Both the position numbers and the translations under genes were made by a program. Positions 54,058 through 62,117 of a DNA stretch of 64,000 bases are shown piece by piece; position 1 is the stretch's first letter, and every line of letters starts with the position of its first letter. Location: NCBI GenBank assembly GCA_965217015.1, contig OZ244224.1, positions 930,001-994,000 on the forward strand, written 5' to 3'. The notes under the pieces were generated by a model. It searched no databases, had not been told where the DNA came from, and was given only the letters and a program-made list of their open reading frames with translations. The DNA is from JAYQKL01 sp038142705. GTDB taxonomy: Bacteria; Pseudomonadota; Alphaproteobacteria; RS24.

Positions 54058-55581
54058 TCAGACAGCTTTTTTCTGGCTTTCCGCCCATTCTGTCCACATT
54101 TTGAAATCCTCGGAGTCATGGTAATCACCATTATCAACCCCAAGATCCATCTGGTACCATTTCAACACATCTTCAAGCTCGGCACCGCCGCAATTGCCTT
54201 GATAAATCTGGTGAACTGGCATCCAAGACTGAACATATTTTTCAGGCTCATAGTCAAAAATATCCTTACAGCCATCTGAGCAGAAGTGATATTTATCACC
54301 CTGATACTCGCTTTCGCGATAGCAGGTCGTTGTCGGATCACCTGGCTCTGTAAAGATGAGAGGAATCTGACATGTGTTACACAGCATTGGCAAAGATGTG
54401 TTGAAGAACCGCTCGCCATCTTCTTTTTTCGCTGTGAAATGGTCAAAACGTGGCTCGTAATGCTTTTCAAAGCTATCCGGATATTTCTGCTTCAGCCAGT
54501 CCTTTTCATCTTCATTTGGCATCCATGTGTGGAATGCAGCTGCACCTGCGTAATTATAGAATGTGTTCCAGGCTTGGTGTGAAAGATGGTCTTTCTCCCA
54601 TGTTGCAACTTCATGATATTTTGGCATGCGGATACCATAGCGACCCAAATCTTCGAACAGGGCTGCACCGGCTTCTTCGAAATACATTTCCCATGCCTCT
54701 TTCCAAGACATAATGCGCTTTGGCAGCATGTAATCCATCATCATAGAAACGAGTGTAAGCATTCTGTAACCACGCCAGAACCACTTATCAATCCAGCGCT
54801 GAACAATCGGCACATTGGCTTCATCTTGCTCAAGCATGAATTTGATAATCTCAATACCCAATGTCATATGACGTGCTTCATCAGACTGAGCTGAGAAACC
54901 GAAAGTCACGGTTGCCATATCGCCATTATGCGCCGCACCAGACATGAAAGGCACAAACAGCAAATTGGTCAAAACATATTCAAATGAGAATGAAATCGCG
55001 GTCAGGAATTCAAATGGACCGGCTGACATCGCATCATCAAAGAAAGATTTAGGCACGGACAAATACCAAACCCGATCATGCATCATGTTACGCGAATGCA
55101 TGCCAGAGAAGAATTTGTTGTAATGACTCATTGAATGTAGCTGGGTTTGCGCGTGGCGCAACTCGTCAACAGACTGCATTTGACACGCAACTCGCGCACC
55201 CACACCTCTAAAATGGCGCCCTGTAAAGGCATAACCTCTATGCGCGGCATATTCTAAAGGTGACACACCTGTGAGGAAGATTTTAACAGCATTCAAATAG
55301 CGCGCATCGGTAATGCCCAATTGGCCGTTATTCTGCGCAAAGCTATCAATCACCGCATAAAGCTTGCGCTCTTTTTCTGATTGATATTTCCAATAGGCGT
55401 CCATTGTCAGACGGAATGGGTCAACCCATGCATCCCAATCATGAATTTTAATGCCTTCATATGTGTCATATGGGAAGACTTTATCCATAGGCTGGTAGCT
55501 TGTTTCCCAACCCAAATCACGCGTCATGGCGGCATAACGCTCCTTGATTCCCATTTTTTTTGTTCGCTTATGTACTGTCAT
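54058..55581 (-). CDS. dmpN: Phenol hydroxylase alpha subunit (P3, diiron oxygenase)
   Basis: Catalytic subunit of 507 residues hydroxylating phenol to catechol at a carboxylate-bridged diiron centre. Both EXXH motifs are visible: DELRHAQT and DEARHMTL. The C-terminus is a YHS zinc-binding domain (CNTCQIP, then YHFCSDGCKDIF), typical of the DmpN/toluene-monooxygenase alpha family. A strong GGAGGA site precedes the ATG. The four-helix-bundle core is complete, and I see no missing ligand among those I can identify. Confidence 0.96.
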   Translation of the reverse strand: MTVHKRTKKMGIKERYAAMTRDLGWETSYQPMDKVFPYDTYEGIKIHDWDAWVDPFRLTMDAYWKYQSEKERKLYAVIDSFAQNNGQLGITDARYLNAVKIFLTGVSPLEYAAHRGYAFTGRHFRGVGARVACQMQSVDELRHAQTQLHSMSHYNKFFSGMHSRNMMHDRVWYLSVPKSFFDDAMSAGPFEFLTAISFSFEYVLTNLLFVPFMSGAAHNGDMATVTFGFSAQSDEARHMTLGIEIIKFMLEQDEANVPIVQRWIDKWFWRGYRMLTLVSMMMDYMLPKRIMSWKEAWEMYFEEAGAALFEDLGRYGIRMPKYHEVATWEKDHLSHQAWNTFYNYAGAAAFHTWMPNEDEKDWLKQKYPDSFEKHYEPRFDHFTAKKEDGERFFNTSLPMLCNTCQIPLIFTEPGDPTTTCYRESEYQGDKYHFCSDGCKDIFDYEPEKYVQSWMPVHQIYQGNCGGAELEDVLKWYQMDLGVDNGDYHDSEDFKMWTEWAESQKKAV

Positions 55582-55611
55582 AATTTCCTCCGATAGAAAT
55601 TGGCAAAAGAC

Positions 55612-55887
55612 TTATCTATTGCCCCAACTCAGTTCAAAATAATCGTCATCTTCATCGACCTCGCCAGACAAAGAGACGATGGATAAATGCAACTCCTGCA
55701 CCTCCCACTCTCTGCCTAGAAAAGCCTCAACACTGCCGCGATTTATGCGCAACGGCCCTGCTGTATCCACTTTTACCAGTGATGGTAGCTGTTGAATCTC
55801 ACAATCAGGATTATCCTGCTCTATTGCCTGCAAAATCGGACGCGCGTCGTCATTATTCGCCAAAGTGATCGATACATTCCTACTCAT
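55612..55887 (-). CDS. dmpM: Phenol hydroxylase regulatory/effector component (P2)
   Basis: Cofactorless coupling protein of 91 residues that binds the hydroxylase and speeds turnover. Family motifs: VSITLANNDDARPILQAIEQ and VKVDTAGPLRINRGSVEAFL, ending LHLSIVSLSGEVDEDDDYFE. GGAGGGG precedes the ATG. It is flanked by 30- and 44-bp gaps from dmpN and dmpL in the standard order. Confidence 0.93.
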   Translation of the reverse strand: MSRNVSITLANNDDARPILQAIEQDNPDCEIQQLPSLVKVDTAGPLRINRGSVEAFLGREWEVQELHLSIVSLSGEVDEDDDYFELSWGNR

Positions 55888-55931
55888 TTACCCCTCCATA
55901 TCCCGTTTTTATTCCTTATATGGTTGATGGC

Positions 55932-56975
55932 CTAAAGACCAATGGCAGATTTTTTCCGCTCTAACTCTTCCATACAAGCAGTGATAACTTCACCAGATTT
56001 ATCCGGCATAGCGTAATCAGCTAATGCCGTAATCGCTGGCTGAACCTGTTCAGCCCACGCATCAATCCAGCCAGAAATAAGCTTTTTATTTTCCTCGCTC
56101 TCGCTCACAGCCCGCTTCAATACAGCTGTTACCCAGCGATCACGGTCAGCAAACCAGCCACGGAAAATTTCAGTCATCATGGACGCGCTTTGCACCCCAC
56201 GCTCAGCCATGAACTGGTCAAAATGATTATGAGCAAACTCATAAACCAGCGTATCCATGACAAAGTTTTGCGCAATAAAAAGCTCAAACCAATCTTTAAC
56301 AACAAAAGAATTCTCAACAGCCTTGCGTAATGGCTGCCAGAGATCTTCACCAATCCACTCAACACGCGTGACATGCAAACATGACCCGCTGACAGAGGCA
56401 TCACCAGATTTTTGCGCCTCATCTTCGGCAGGCGGCTCCATTGAAGCATCGAAAATCAAACCAATACGGCAAGTCAATTGCGCCAACCCCAAACGGTCCA
56501 TCGCATCAAAAGCACACGCCTGAGTGACAGAAGTGCCACTCCCAAAGCGGGTGATTTCCATATTGTTCATATTGGCGCCCCATTCATAATGGCGCAATGG
56601 CAAAAGTATTTTCTTGAGCAAATCTCGGTTTTCCGCATCAACAGACGCCATGAGATTGCGGTTTTCAACGAAATTGAGCTGCGATTCCGCACCTTCAAAC
56701 ATTTTGTTACGATTAATTGTGTAGGTCGCGTAATAAAACTGGCGCGGGTCTTTCAACTCATACCAGTCTTGCATTTTAATTTTTGTCCGCCCCTCATCAT
56801 AAAGCTCAAATGACGGATCCCAAGTTGGGCGGTAATGGAAATTTTCTTTAGGCTCTAAATCAAGTGTCGCCTCCTCATAACGAGAAGCCGGCTTATCTTC
56901 ACCAAACCGCTCAGCAATATTTCCATATGTCTGACGCTTTGGCTTAATAACATTAACTTTAATATCAAGTGACAT
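55932..56975 (-). CDS. dmpL: Phenol hydroxylase beta subunit (P1)
   Basis: Beta subunit of 347 residues, a helical ferritin-like protein without a metal site that pairs with DmpN. Motifs: RPTWDPSFELYDEGRTKIKM, RQFYYATYTINRNKM and the EWGANMNNMEITRFGSGT block. Compared with DmpL it seems to carry a short acidic insertion (MEPPAEDEAQKSGDASVSG), probably a surface loop. GGGAGAG lies before the ATG. It is the second gene of the operon. Confidence 0.93.
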   Translation of the reverse strand: MSLDIKVNVIKPKRQTYGNIAERFGEDKPASRYEEATLDLEPKENFHYRPTWDPSFELYDEGRTKIKMQDWYELKDPRQFYYATYTINRNKMFEGAESQLNFVENRNLMASVDAENRDLLKKILLPLRHYEWGANMNNMEITRFGSGTSVTQACAFDAMDRLGLAQLTCRIGLIFDASMEPPAEDEAQKSGDASVSGSCLHVTRVEWIGEDLWQPLRKAVENSFVVKDWFELFIAQNFVMDTLVYEFAHNHFDQFMAERGVQSASMMTEIFRGWFADRDRWVTAVLKRAVSESEENKKLISGWIDAWAEQVQPAITALADYAMPDKSGEVITACMEELERKKSAIGL

Positions 56976-56999
56976 TTTCTCTCCCTTTATCCGCTCTTC

Positions 57000-57293
57000 T
57001 TATCGCGCCAGCAACTCATCTGGGCGGCCCGGCACAATGCCGTGCTCTTTACATAAAGCCTCATAATTTTGGTGGGCTTCTTGGCTGGTCGCATCAAGCA
57101 TCAATACATCATTGACCGTGCAAAACTCTGAAAAAGCCGTAATCGGCAAAACCAGCTCAACTGTTAAAGTTGGGTCACCAGCAACAAATTCGAATTCAAC
57201 GAAATAATTCCGCTTAACCCCCATCACGCGGGCGCAGTTCCGACCATCTGGAATATCAAGCGTCCGATCAAATGGATCGTATTCATCACTCAT
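57000..57293 (-). CDS. dmpK: Phenol hydroxylase assembly protein (P0)
   Basis: First gene of the phenol operon, 97 residues. DmpK/PhlA-type proteins assist incorporation of iron into the hydroxylase and are not needed for catalysis itself. Typical elements: RVMGVKRNYFVEFEFVAGDP, TLTVELVLPITAFSEFC and the LDATS region. A good GGGAGG site precedes the ATG, about 44 nt after the transcription start predicted from the sigma-54 promoter. Confidence 0.9.
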   Translation of the reverse strand: MSDEYDPFDRTLDIPDGRNCARVMGVKRNYFVEFEFVAGDPTLTVELVLPITAFSEFCTVNDVLMLDATSQEAHQNYEALCKEHGIVPGRPDELLAR

Positions 57294-57348
57294 TTTTACC
57301 TCCCAACCTGCTTACAACATGACCAATAAACAAGGCTACTCATAATAA

Positions 57349-57363
57349 GCAAATAGCGTGCCA
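57349..57363 (-). promoter_or_regulatory. Sigma-54 (-24/-12) promoter of the phenol operon
   Basis: On the minus strand the sequence is TGGCACGCTATTTGC, an exact match to the TGGCAC-N5-TTGC consensus, with the invariant GG and GC separated by 10 bases. It lies 55 bp before the dmpK start. Sigma-54 control is the known mode for the dmp and related phenol operons. Confidence 0.9.
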
Positions 57364-57483
57364 TTTTTTGTATTTTGAGACTTTTAAGCTTAAATATCAG
57401 CTAACTCATTGAAATTTCGTGCTTAATATATTGAGCACTGAATAAATCAAATGCCTGAGAAAGGCTCAAAACACACCTCTAAT

Positions 57484-57527
57484 TTTTATGATATCGTAAG
57501 ATTAACCCCCAAATATTTTATGATATC
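57484..57527. promoter_or_regulatory. Pair of upstream activator sites (enhancer) for the sigma-54 promoter
   Basis: TTTTATGATATC occurs twice (57484-57495 and 57516-57527) in direct orientation. The copies are 32 bp apart, close to three helical turns, and each is centred on the palindrome GATATC. They lie about 150-190 bp upstream of the predicted transcription start, where DmpR/XylR-type activators bind. The sequence differs from the known XylR/DmpR sites, so the regulator may be different. Confidence 0.65.
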
Positions 57528-57534
57528 AACAATT

Positions 57535-58131
57535 CTAATAATAAGCTGCCTTCACTTGGGCGAGCTCCTTAAAGGCCGCATACCATTGCGCGTAGTCTTG
57601 CGCATGGCCGAATTCAAGACCATATTTTTCAGCCAGCGCAAACCGCGGAAACAATGTGCAGTCCATCAAATTTGGTTTTTCCGCCCCTCCTAACAGTGAG
57701 GGAAATGTGCTTAACCAGCCGAGCGCATATTCAAACCGCTCTTGCGCTTGTGTGATAATTTTCCCATCTCGGTCTTCAGGGTTTTCTTTGCGCATCTCTT
57801 TGATATACGGAAAAATGGCTTTGCCTAAATAATTATCGCTGTAATGACATATTTGTAAAATTTGCGCCCGGTGCGCGGCGTCTTCTGGTAACAGACCCGT
57901 CTGTTTATGCGCATCGGCCAAATAAATTGAAATCAAAGACGAGTCCCACAGGACAAAACTTTCCGCAATCATCACCGGCACAGTGCCGCCTGGATTGAGT
58001 GACATCACTTCTTCATTTTTTTCGCCCCGCGCCACATTAACCACATCAAATTCAACGCCCGCAAATGCGGCTACCAATCTGACTTTCCAACAAAACGGGC
58101 AATCATCGCGATTATACAGCGTAAAACTCAT
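57535..58131 (-). CDS. Glutathione S-transferase-like protein (glutaredoxin-type N-terminus)
   Basis: A GST-fold protein of 198 residues whose thioredoxin-like domain begins YNRDDCPFCWKVRLV, a CPFC motif as in glutaredoxins and omega/stringent-starvation-type GSTs. GTVPVMIAESFVLWDSSLI is the glutathione-binding cis-Pro region, and the rest is helical. It overlaps the end of the HCCA-isomerase gene by four bases (ATGA), a sign of translational coupling. The two glutathione-dependent proteins probably work in one pathway. Confidence 0.82.
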   Translation of the reverse strand: MSFTLYNRDDCPFCWKVRLVAAFAGVEFDVVNVARGEKNEEVMSLNPGGTVPVMIAESFVLWDSSLISIYLADAHKQTGLLPEDAAHRAQILQICHYSDNYLGKAIFPYIKEMRKENPEDRDGKIITQAQERFEYALGWLSTFPSLLGGAEKPNLMDCTLFPRFALAEKYGLEFGHAQDYAQWYAAFKELAQVKAAYY

Positions 58132-58718
58132 CTGCGCGCTACTCCGCGTGCCTGCAATTCCTCGCGTACGAAATCAAGGCGGTCATTGCCCCAAAATATC
58201 TGGTCGTCAATCACCAGCGTCGGCACACCAATCACATTCATTTTTTCTGCATCTTGCGCACAGGCCGCCAATTTTTCATGATTATCATCAGAGTCTGCCG
58301 CAGTTATTAAAGCTGCTGCATCTAACCCCGCACGCGCCGCAATGGTTTCAAGGGCTTCAGTCTGGCCGATATCAACGCCTTCAGCCCATTCTAAATTCAT
58401 TGTCTCAGTAATGTATTCTTTCAGCTTACCCTGTTGCTCTGCATAAAATGAGGCGGCGGCGGCACGCGTAGGGTCTGTTGTAATTGGGGGCGGATTCATC
58501 GGAATATTCATGCGCTTGCACCAGCGCGCAACATCTTGGCGCGCAATGGGAAGCTTCTTCTTCGCTCTTTCAGGTGATGAGCGACCCGTCCAGCCACCCA
58601 AAGGGCGCCAAACAAAATCAATGTCAAAATCGTCACTCAGTGTGAACAAGTTTTTCGAAATCAAATAGCAATAAGGGCTTCGAAAATTAAAAAATAACCA
58701 AACGGGGAGTGTATTCAT
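58128..58718 (-). CDS. 2-hydroxychromene-2-carboxylate isomerase family protein
   Basis: DsbA-fold, glutathione-dependent kappa-class enzyme of 196 residues. The N-terminus reads FFNFRSPYCYL, with S14 in the place of the GSH-activating serine of NahD. The C-terminus has IGVPTLVIDDQIFWGNDRLD, a strong family mark. In naphthalene degradation it converts 2-hydroxychromene-2-carboxylate to hydroxybenzylidenepyruvate. No other naphthalene-specific gene (such as nahE) is seen here, so related isomerisations are possible. Confidence 0.87.
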   Translation of the reverse strand: MNTLPVWLFFNFRSPYCYLISKNLFTLSDDFDIDFVWRPLGGWTGRSSPERAKKKLPIARQDVARWCKRMNIPMNPPPITTDPTRAAAASFYAEQQGKLKEYITETMNLEWAEGVDIGQTEALETIAARAGLDAAALITAADSDDNHEKLAACAQDAEKMNVIGVPTLVIDDQIFWGNDRLDFVREELQARGVARR

Positions 58719-58736
58719 CTTCTTCGCTCAAAATGG

Positions 58737-58767
58737 GGGGGTGCCCGCGAGAACACCCCCGCCTTTT
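58737..58767 (-). terminator. GC-rich hairpin after the DUF1329 gene
   Basis: GGGGGTG and CACCCCC arms pair across a 10-base loop, 40 bp beyond the DUF1329 stop codon and just before the HCCA-isomerase start. On the minus strand the stem is followed only by a weak T run (ATTTTG). It may be an inefficient terminator or a processing site between the two gene groups. Confidence 0.5.
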
Positions 58768-58799
58768 GTGTCAAAATTCACTGACAAGTCGCCAATGGC

Positions 58800-60101
58800 T
58801 TACCTGCCGGTTGCTCTCAAATTCTGAACAGTGAATTTTGATTGTGGGTTAAGAGACGGATCAACTTGGCCTTTAAACTGACCAGTTGTGCAGTGGTCTG
58901 CCTGAACATCAATCATTGAGAAAGAGTCATCAACAGAAACACCAGTCCCCTTATTCACATCATCATGCTTGTCAGGGTGCGCCTGACCAATCTGGAATGT
59001 TTTCCACAAATCACCTTTACGGTCATAAATCAATGTCCGTGGTTTGGTGAAAGTTTGCGCATCGACATAATGCACCCGCTTTGAAATTGGGTGATTATCG
59101 TCAACGGGCTGGGCTTCAAGCACATAGGCTTTACGCAATTGCCATGTGATGTTTGGGAAACAGCCACCACGACCACCGAAATCAACGAATTCATAACCGT
59201 CTTTTTCGTTAAACTCACCCGTCAACTCAAGTGAATTGTGATCATAAAATGGCAGCAGAACATTCTTTGTTCCCTTATAAGACCAGTTCATGTCAGAAAC
59301 ACGACCATTATAGCCCTCAAAGTCCTCAATCATCAAATCAGAACCCAAGAAGCTATCTGTCACCTGACCAGATGCCAAACGACGCACGCGACGCTGGAAG
59401 CCAAGATACAGCCAAGCATTATCCCGCTTCAAATCATCAGCATAGCGATAAATCAAAAGCTGGGTGTTTTTCAAATCAAATGGCTCCAAAACCTGCACAT
59501 AAACGCCACGGAAAATTTCATCAGGATTGTTTGGGAATTCAGGCTTCGGGTCCTGATTGACACGATGCTTAAAGTTCAAGAAGTGAAAATTCGCTTTAAT
59601 CGTCCGTTCTACCTGACCGGTTTTCATGTTCCGGTAACGCCAGTAGAAAGGATAAATCGCAGCGTTGTCACCCCAGTTATAGCCATATTTAAAGTTCCAG
59701 GCCAGCTTCTCACCAGCACGTGGATCATTCAGGCTTGGCTCTTGCGGGAAAGGACGGCCAGCAACAAAATTGTTAATCTGACCAACTTTTTCCCCAAGCG
59801 TTACCTTGTTAAGGCTTTTGCGGGTTTCACTAATATAGTTTGGATGCAAATCAAATGATGTTGTCGGACCTACTTTAATGCTTGTCCACCCATCTTTAAT
59901 TTGCTGCGCAATGCCCGGGTCTAAAATGTCAGAAAAGCGATCAACATTTGACTGGTCAATCGTCATTCCCACACTCAAACCTGAATATTTAGGCGTTGCA
60001 TTTTTGTAGGGGAAGAACGAGTCATCCACCACATCGGCATATGCAGAGCCTGAAATCAAACTCGCAATAACCGAAATTTTCAAAAGCTTTGAAATTTTCA
60101 T
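58800..60101 (-). CDS. DUF1329 periplasmic/outer-membrane-associated protein
   Basis: Protein of 433 residues with a signal peptide ending SAYA|D. It matches the DUF1329 family in length and in motifs such as WAYLGFQRRVRRLASGQVTD, SFLGSDLMIEDFEGYNGR and KNVLLPFYDHNSLELTGE, features of a LolA/LppX-like lipid-carrier fold. Its partner is the DUF1302 gene 12 bp upstream, and an RND transporter precedes that. The ATG follows GGAG; an upstream in-frame TTG is unlikely. The trio probably moves a hydrophobic compound through the envelope, though direction and cargo are unknown. Confidence 0.85.
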   Translation of the reverse strand: MKISKLLKISVIASLISGSAYADVVDDSFFPYKNATPKYSGLSVGMTIDQSNVDRFSDILDPGIAQQIKDGWTSIKVGPTTSFDLHPNYISETRKSLNKVTLGEKVGQINNFVAGRPFPQEPSLNDPRAGEKLAWNFKYGYNWGDNAAIYPFYWRYRNMKTGQVERTIKANFHFLNFKHRVNQDPKPEFPNNPDEIFRGVYVQVLEPFDLKNTQLLIYRYADDLKRDNAWLYLGFQRRVRRLASGQVTDSFLGSDLMIEDFEGYNGRVSDMNWSYKGTKNVLLPFYDHNSLELTGEFNEKDGYEFVDFGGRGGCFPNITWQLRKAYVLEAQPVDDNHPISKRVHYVDAQTFTKPRTLIYDRKGDLWKTFQIGQAHPDKHDDVNKGTGVSVDDSFSMIDVQADHCTTGQFKGQVDPSLNPQSKFTVQNLRATGR

Positions 60102-60119
60102 AATCAATCTCCTCAGTTC

Positions 60120-62084
60120 CTAGAAGCGATAACGAATTGTCATTTGAATTTCGTCTTCAGCCATCGCAGAGCCAATTGGGCCCTGACGGAAGCGTCCGAG
60201 TGGTTCAAAACCAGCTAAACCAACAGAGCCAGCTGCCAATGGATTAGAATGCAATCCAGATGCAGTAAATGGTCCCCATGGGTTACAGCTACGACAATCG
60301 TCAAATGATTGTGGATCAGCACCAAATTTGATATTCCCGCCAACAACAACTTTCCAGCTATCGCTTAACAGAAACTCGACAGATGGCGCGGCAACTGAAG
60401 CTTCCGCTTCAAAATCGTGAGCCATAATAATTTGCGCGTTTACCAGACCATTTTTAAATGGCTGACGCACCAATAATGTTGCTGTCCAGTTATCTTCCCA
60501 ATCAGGCATACCTTTTTGTGTGAAACCTGGCAGGCCGAGCGCGCTACCAGCACTATCAACCAATTCATGGTCAAGAATATGCTGACCAAAAATCTGAGCT
60601 GAAATCAATGCCAGTGAATTAGACTTCACGAAAGGCAATGACATATTGGTATCCACACCAATCACATAACGGAAAACATCGCTTGATGAATAAAGGTTCG
60701 GGTTATTTGTGTTCGCAAATTCCTCACCCTCTGTATAAGCTGCCTCAATCCGCACAGCTGATTTAATGCTATCAACATAAAGGTCGAGCGAGCCGCCATA
60801 AAGCTGAACACGCGGGAACTCAATATCAAAGGCAATCAAATATGGCCAAGTTTGGGTTTGTCCGGTAAAGCTGTTTGTGGCTGGAAACTGGTTCGCATGC
60901 AAGCTTGGCAATTGTGAAATATAATCAATATAGTTCAATGAGAAGCCAATCTCGTTAATCACACCTTCAAGTTTCAAGCCCCATTGGTCATGACCGCTTG
61001 GCAAATTCGCCTGACGAATACCAATTTGACCCGGACCAAAGTCTGTGGTTACACCGCCGCCGGCAAAGTTACCAACCGAACAGCCAAGCTCCCAACAAAC
61101 ATTCATGGCTCTAAAGAATGAACCCGCATCTAGAATTGAATAAGGCGAACCACCCTGACCTAAATTGTTCGGGCGGAATTCGTCAAAGTTCCAGACAGCC
61201 GCAAAGTTCAAATCAGCAAACGGGCCAACTGAACCAAAACGAGCCTCAAGATTCAACATCCATTGTGGGATACGAATATCCTCAAGCTCATCATAAATAT
61301 TATGACGAGAATAATCGACAGGGTTCAAAACATCGAGAACACGGAAAAGGTCTGTACGACCCCATACCACTTGCTGCTTACCCAAACGCACACCAATATC
61401 GGTGCCACTATCAAGATTGATGGTGCCATCAATATAAAGCTCACGAATAAAGTCTGCGTGGTCATTAAACTCTGGGTGTTTCAAATCATTTTCAGAAAAG
61501 TCGAGATAATCCTCAATACAACCGCGTGAGTCGACATCACATGGACGCACTGGATAGGCCAAAACAACACCATTCCCTTGCGGGTGAATTGCATGACCAA
61601 GTATCGCTAGCCCGTCATTTGGGTTCGCATTGGTATCAAAACCAAATTGTGGATTTGGACCAGCAGGAAACCCTGTTGAAATGATAGATGAGCCATATGG
61701 TGTGAAATGCGGACCAAAGGCTGGTGTGCCCGGCCCAAGCGTTCCGGCAGGAACACCAACACCCGTTAATGATACGGGACCACCGGCCTTATCACCAAAT
61801 TCATCATCATTAAGATCATAAACGGCGTCATAAGAACCACGCAGAATTGCGTTTACAGAGAAGTTGGACATGCCACCCACTTCCCCAAAGTTTTTATTAA
61901 GCTCAACTTGCAATGTATTTCTGACTTTAGAAAGACCATACCCATCACGATAATGAGTAACGTTCTCCATAAAACCAGATACATCCCAATCTTCAGCTTT
62001 AGATGTATTCGGCATGAACACAATGGCCGCGCCAGCAATGCTTAACAGCAAAGACTTTGCAGCCCTTAGAACAATCTTATTCAT
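60120..62084 (-). CDS. DUF1302 outer-membrane beta-barrel-type protein
   Basis: A 654-residue protein with signal peptide (TSKA|ED). The N-terminal VSGFMENVTHYRDGYGL and the signature RLGKQQVVWGRTDLFRVLDV with DVLNPVDYSRH are diagnostic of DUF1302. The sequence alternates hydrophobic residues and ends in MTIRYRF, with a terminal Phe as in outer-membrane barrels. A strong GGGAGGG site precedes the ATG. It is transcribed between the RND transporter and DUF1329, the arrangement seen in several pseudomonad and other proteobacterial hydrocarbon or steroid clusters. Confidence 0.87.
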   Translation of the reverse strand: MNKIVLRAAKSLLLSIAGAAIVFMPNTSKAEDWDVSGFMENVTHYRDGYGLSKVRNTLQVELNKNFGEVGGMSNFSVNAILRGSYDAVYDLNDDEFGDKAGGPVSLTGVGVPAGTLGPGTPAFGPHFTPYGSSIISTGFPAGPNPQFGFDTNANPNDGLAILGHAIHPQGNGVVLAYPVRPCDVDSRGCIEDYLDFSENDLKHPEFNDHADFIRELYIDGTINLDSGTDIGVRLGKQQVVWGRTDLFRVLDVLNPVDYSRHNIYDELEDIRIPQWMLNLEARFGSVGPFADLNFAAVWNFDEFRPNNLGQGGSPYSILDAGSFFRAMNVCWELGCSVGNFAGGGVTTDFGPGQIGIRQANLPSGHDQWGLKLEGVINEIGFSLNYIDYISQLPSLHANQFPATNSFTGQTQTWPYLIAFDIEFPRVQLYGGSLDLYVDSIKSAVRIEAAYTEGEEFANTNNPNLYSSSDVFRYVIGVDTNMSLPFVKSNSLALISAQIFGQHILDHELVDSAGSALGLPGFTQKGMPDWEDNWTATLLVRQPFKNGLVNAQIIMAHDFEAEASVAAPSVEFLLSDSWKVVVGGNIKFGADPQSFDDCRSCNPWGPFTASGLHSNPLAAGSVGLAGFEPLGRFRQGPIGSAMAEDEIQMTIRYRF

Positions 62085-62117
62085 AGCACCCTCCCTTCAA
62101 GGTTAAGTTGTTCAACA

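Noticed and set aside
44468..57293. A hidden 4-oxalocrotonate tautomerase gene in the phenol operon
   Set aside because: All intergenic gaps are shorter than about 50 bp except the hairpin gap (115 bp), which is too short for a 62-codon gene.
57451..57693. 80-residue plus-strand frame over the enhancer repeats and the end of the GST gene
   Set aside because: No ribosome site or domain, and it overlaps both the regulatory region and a well-supported gene on the other strand.
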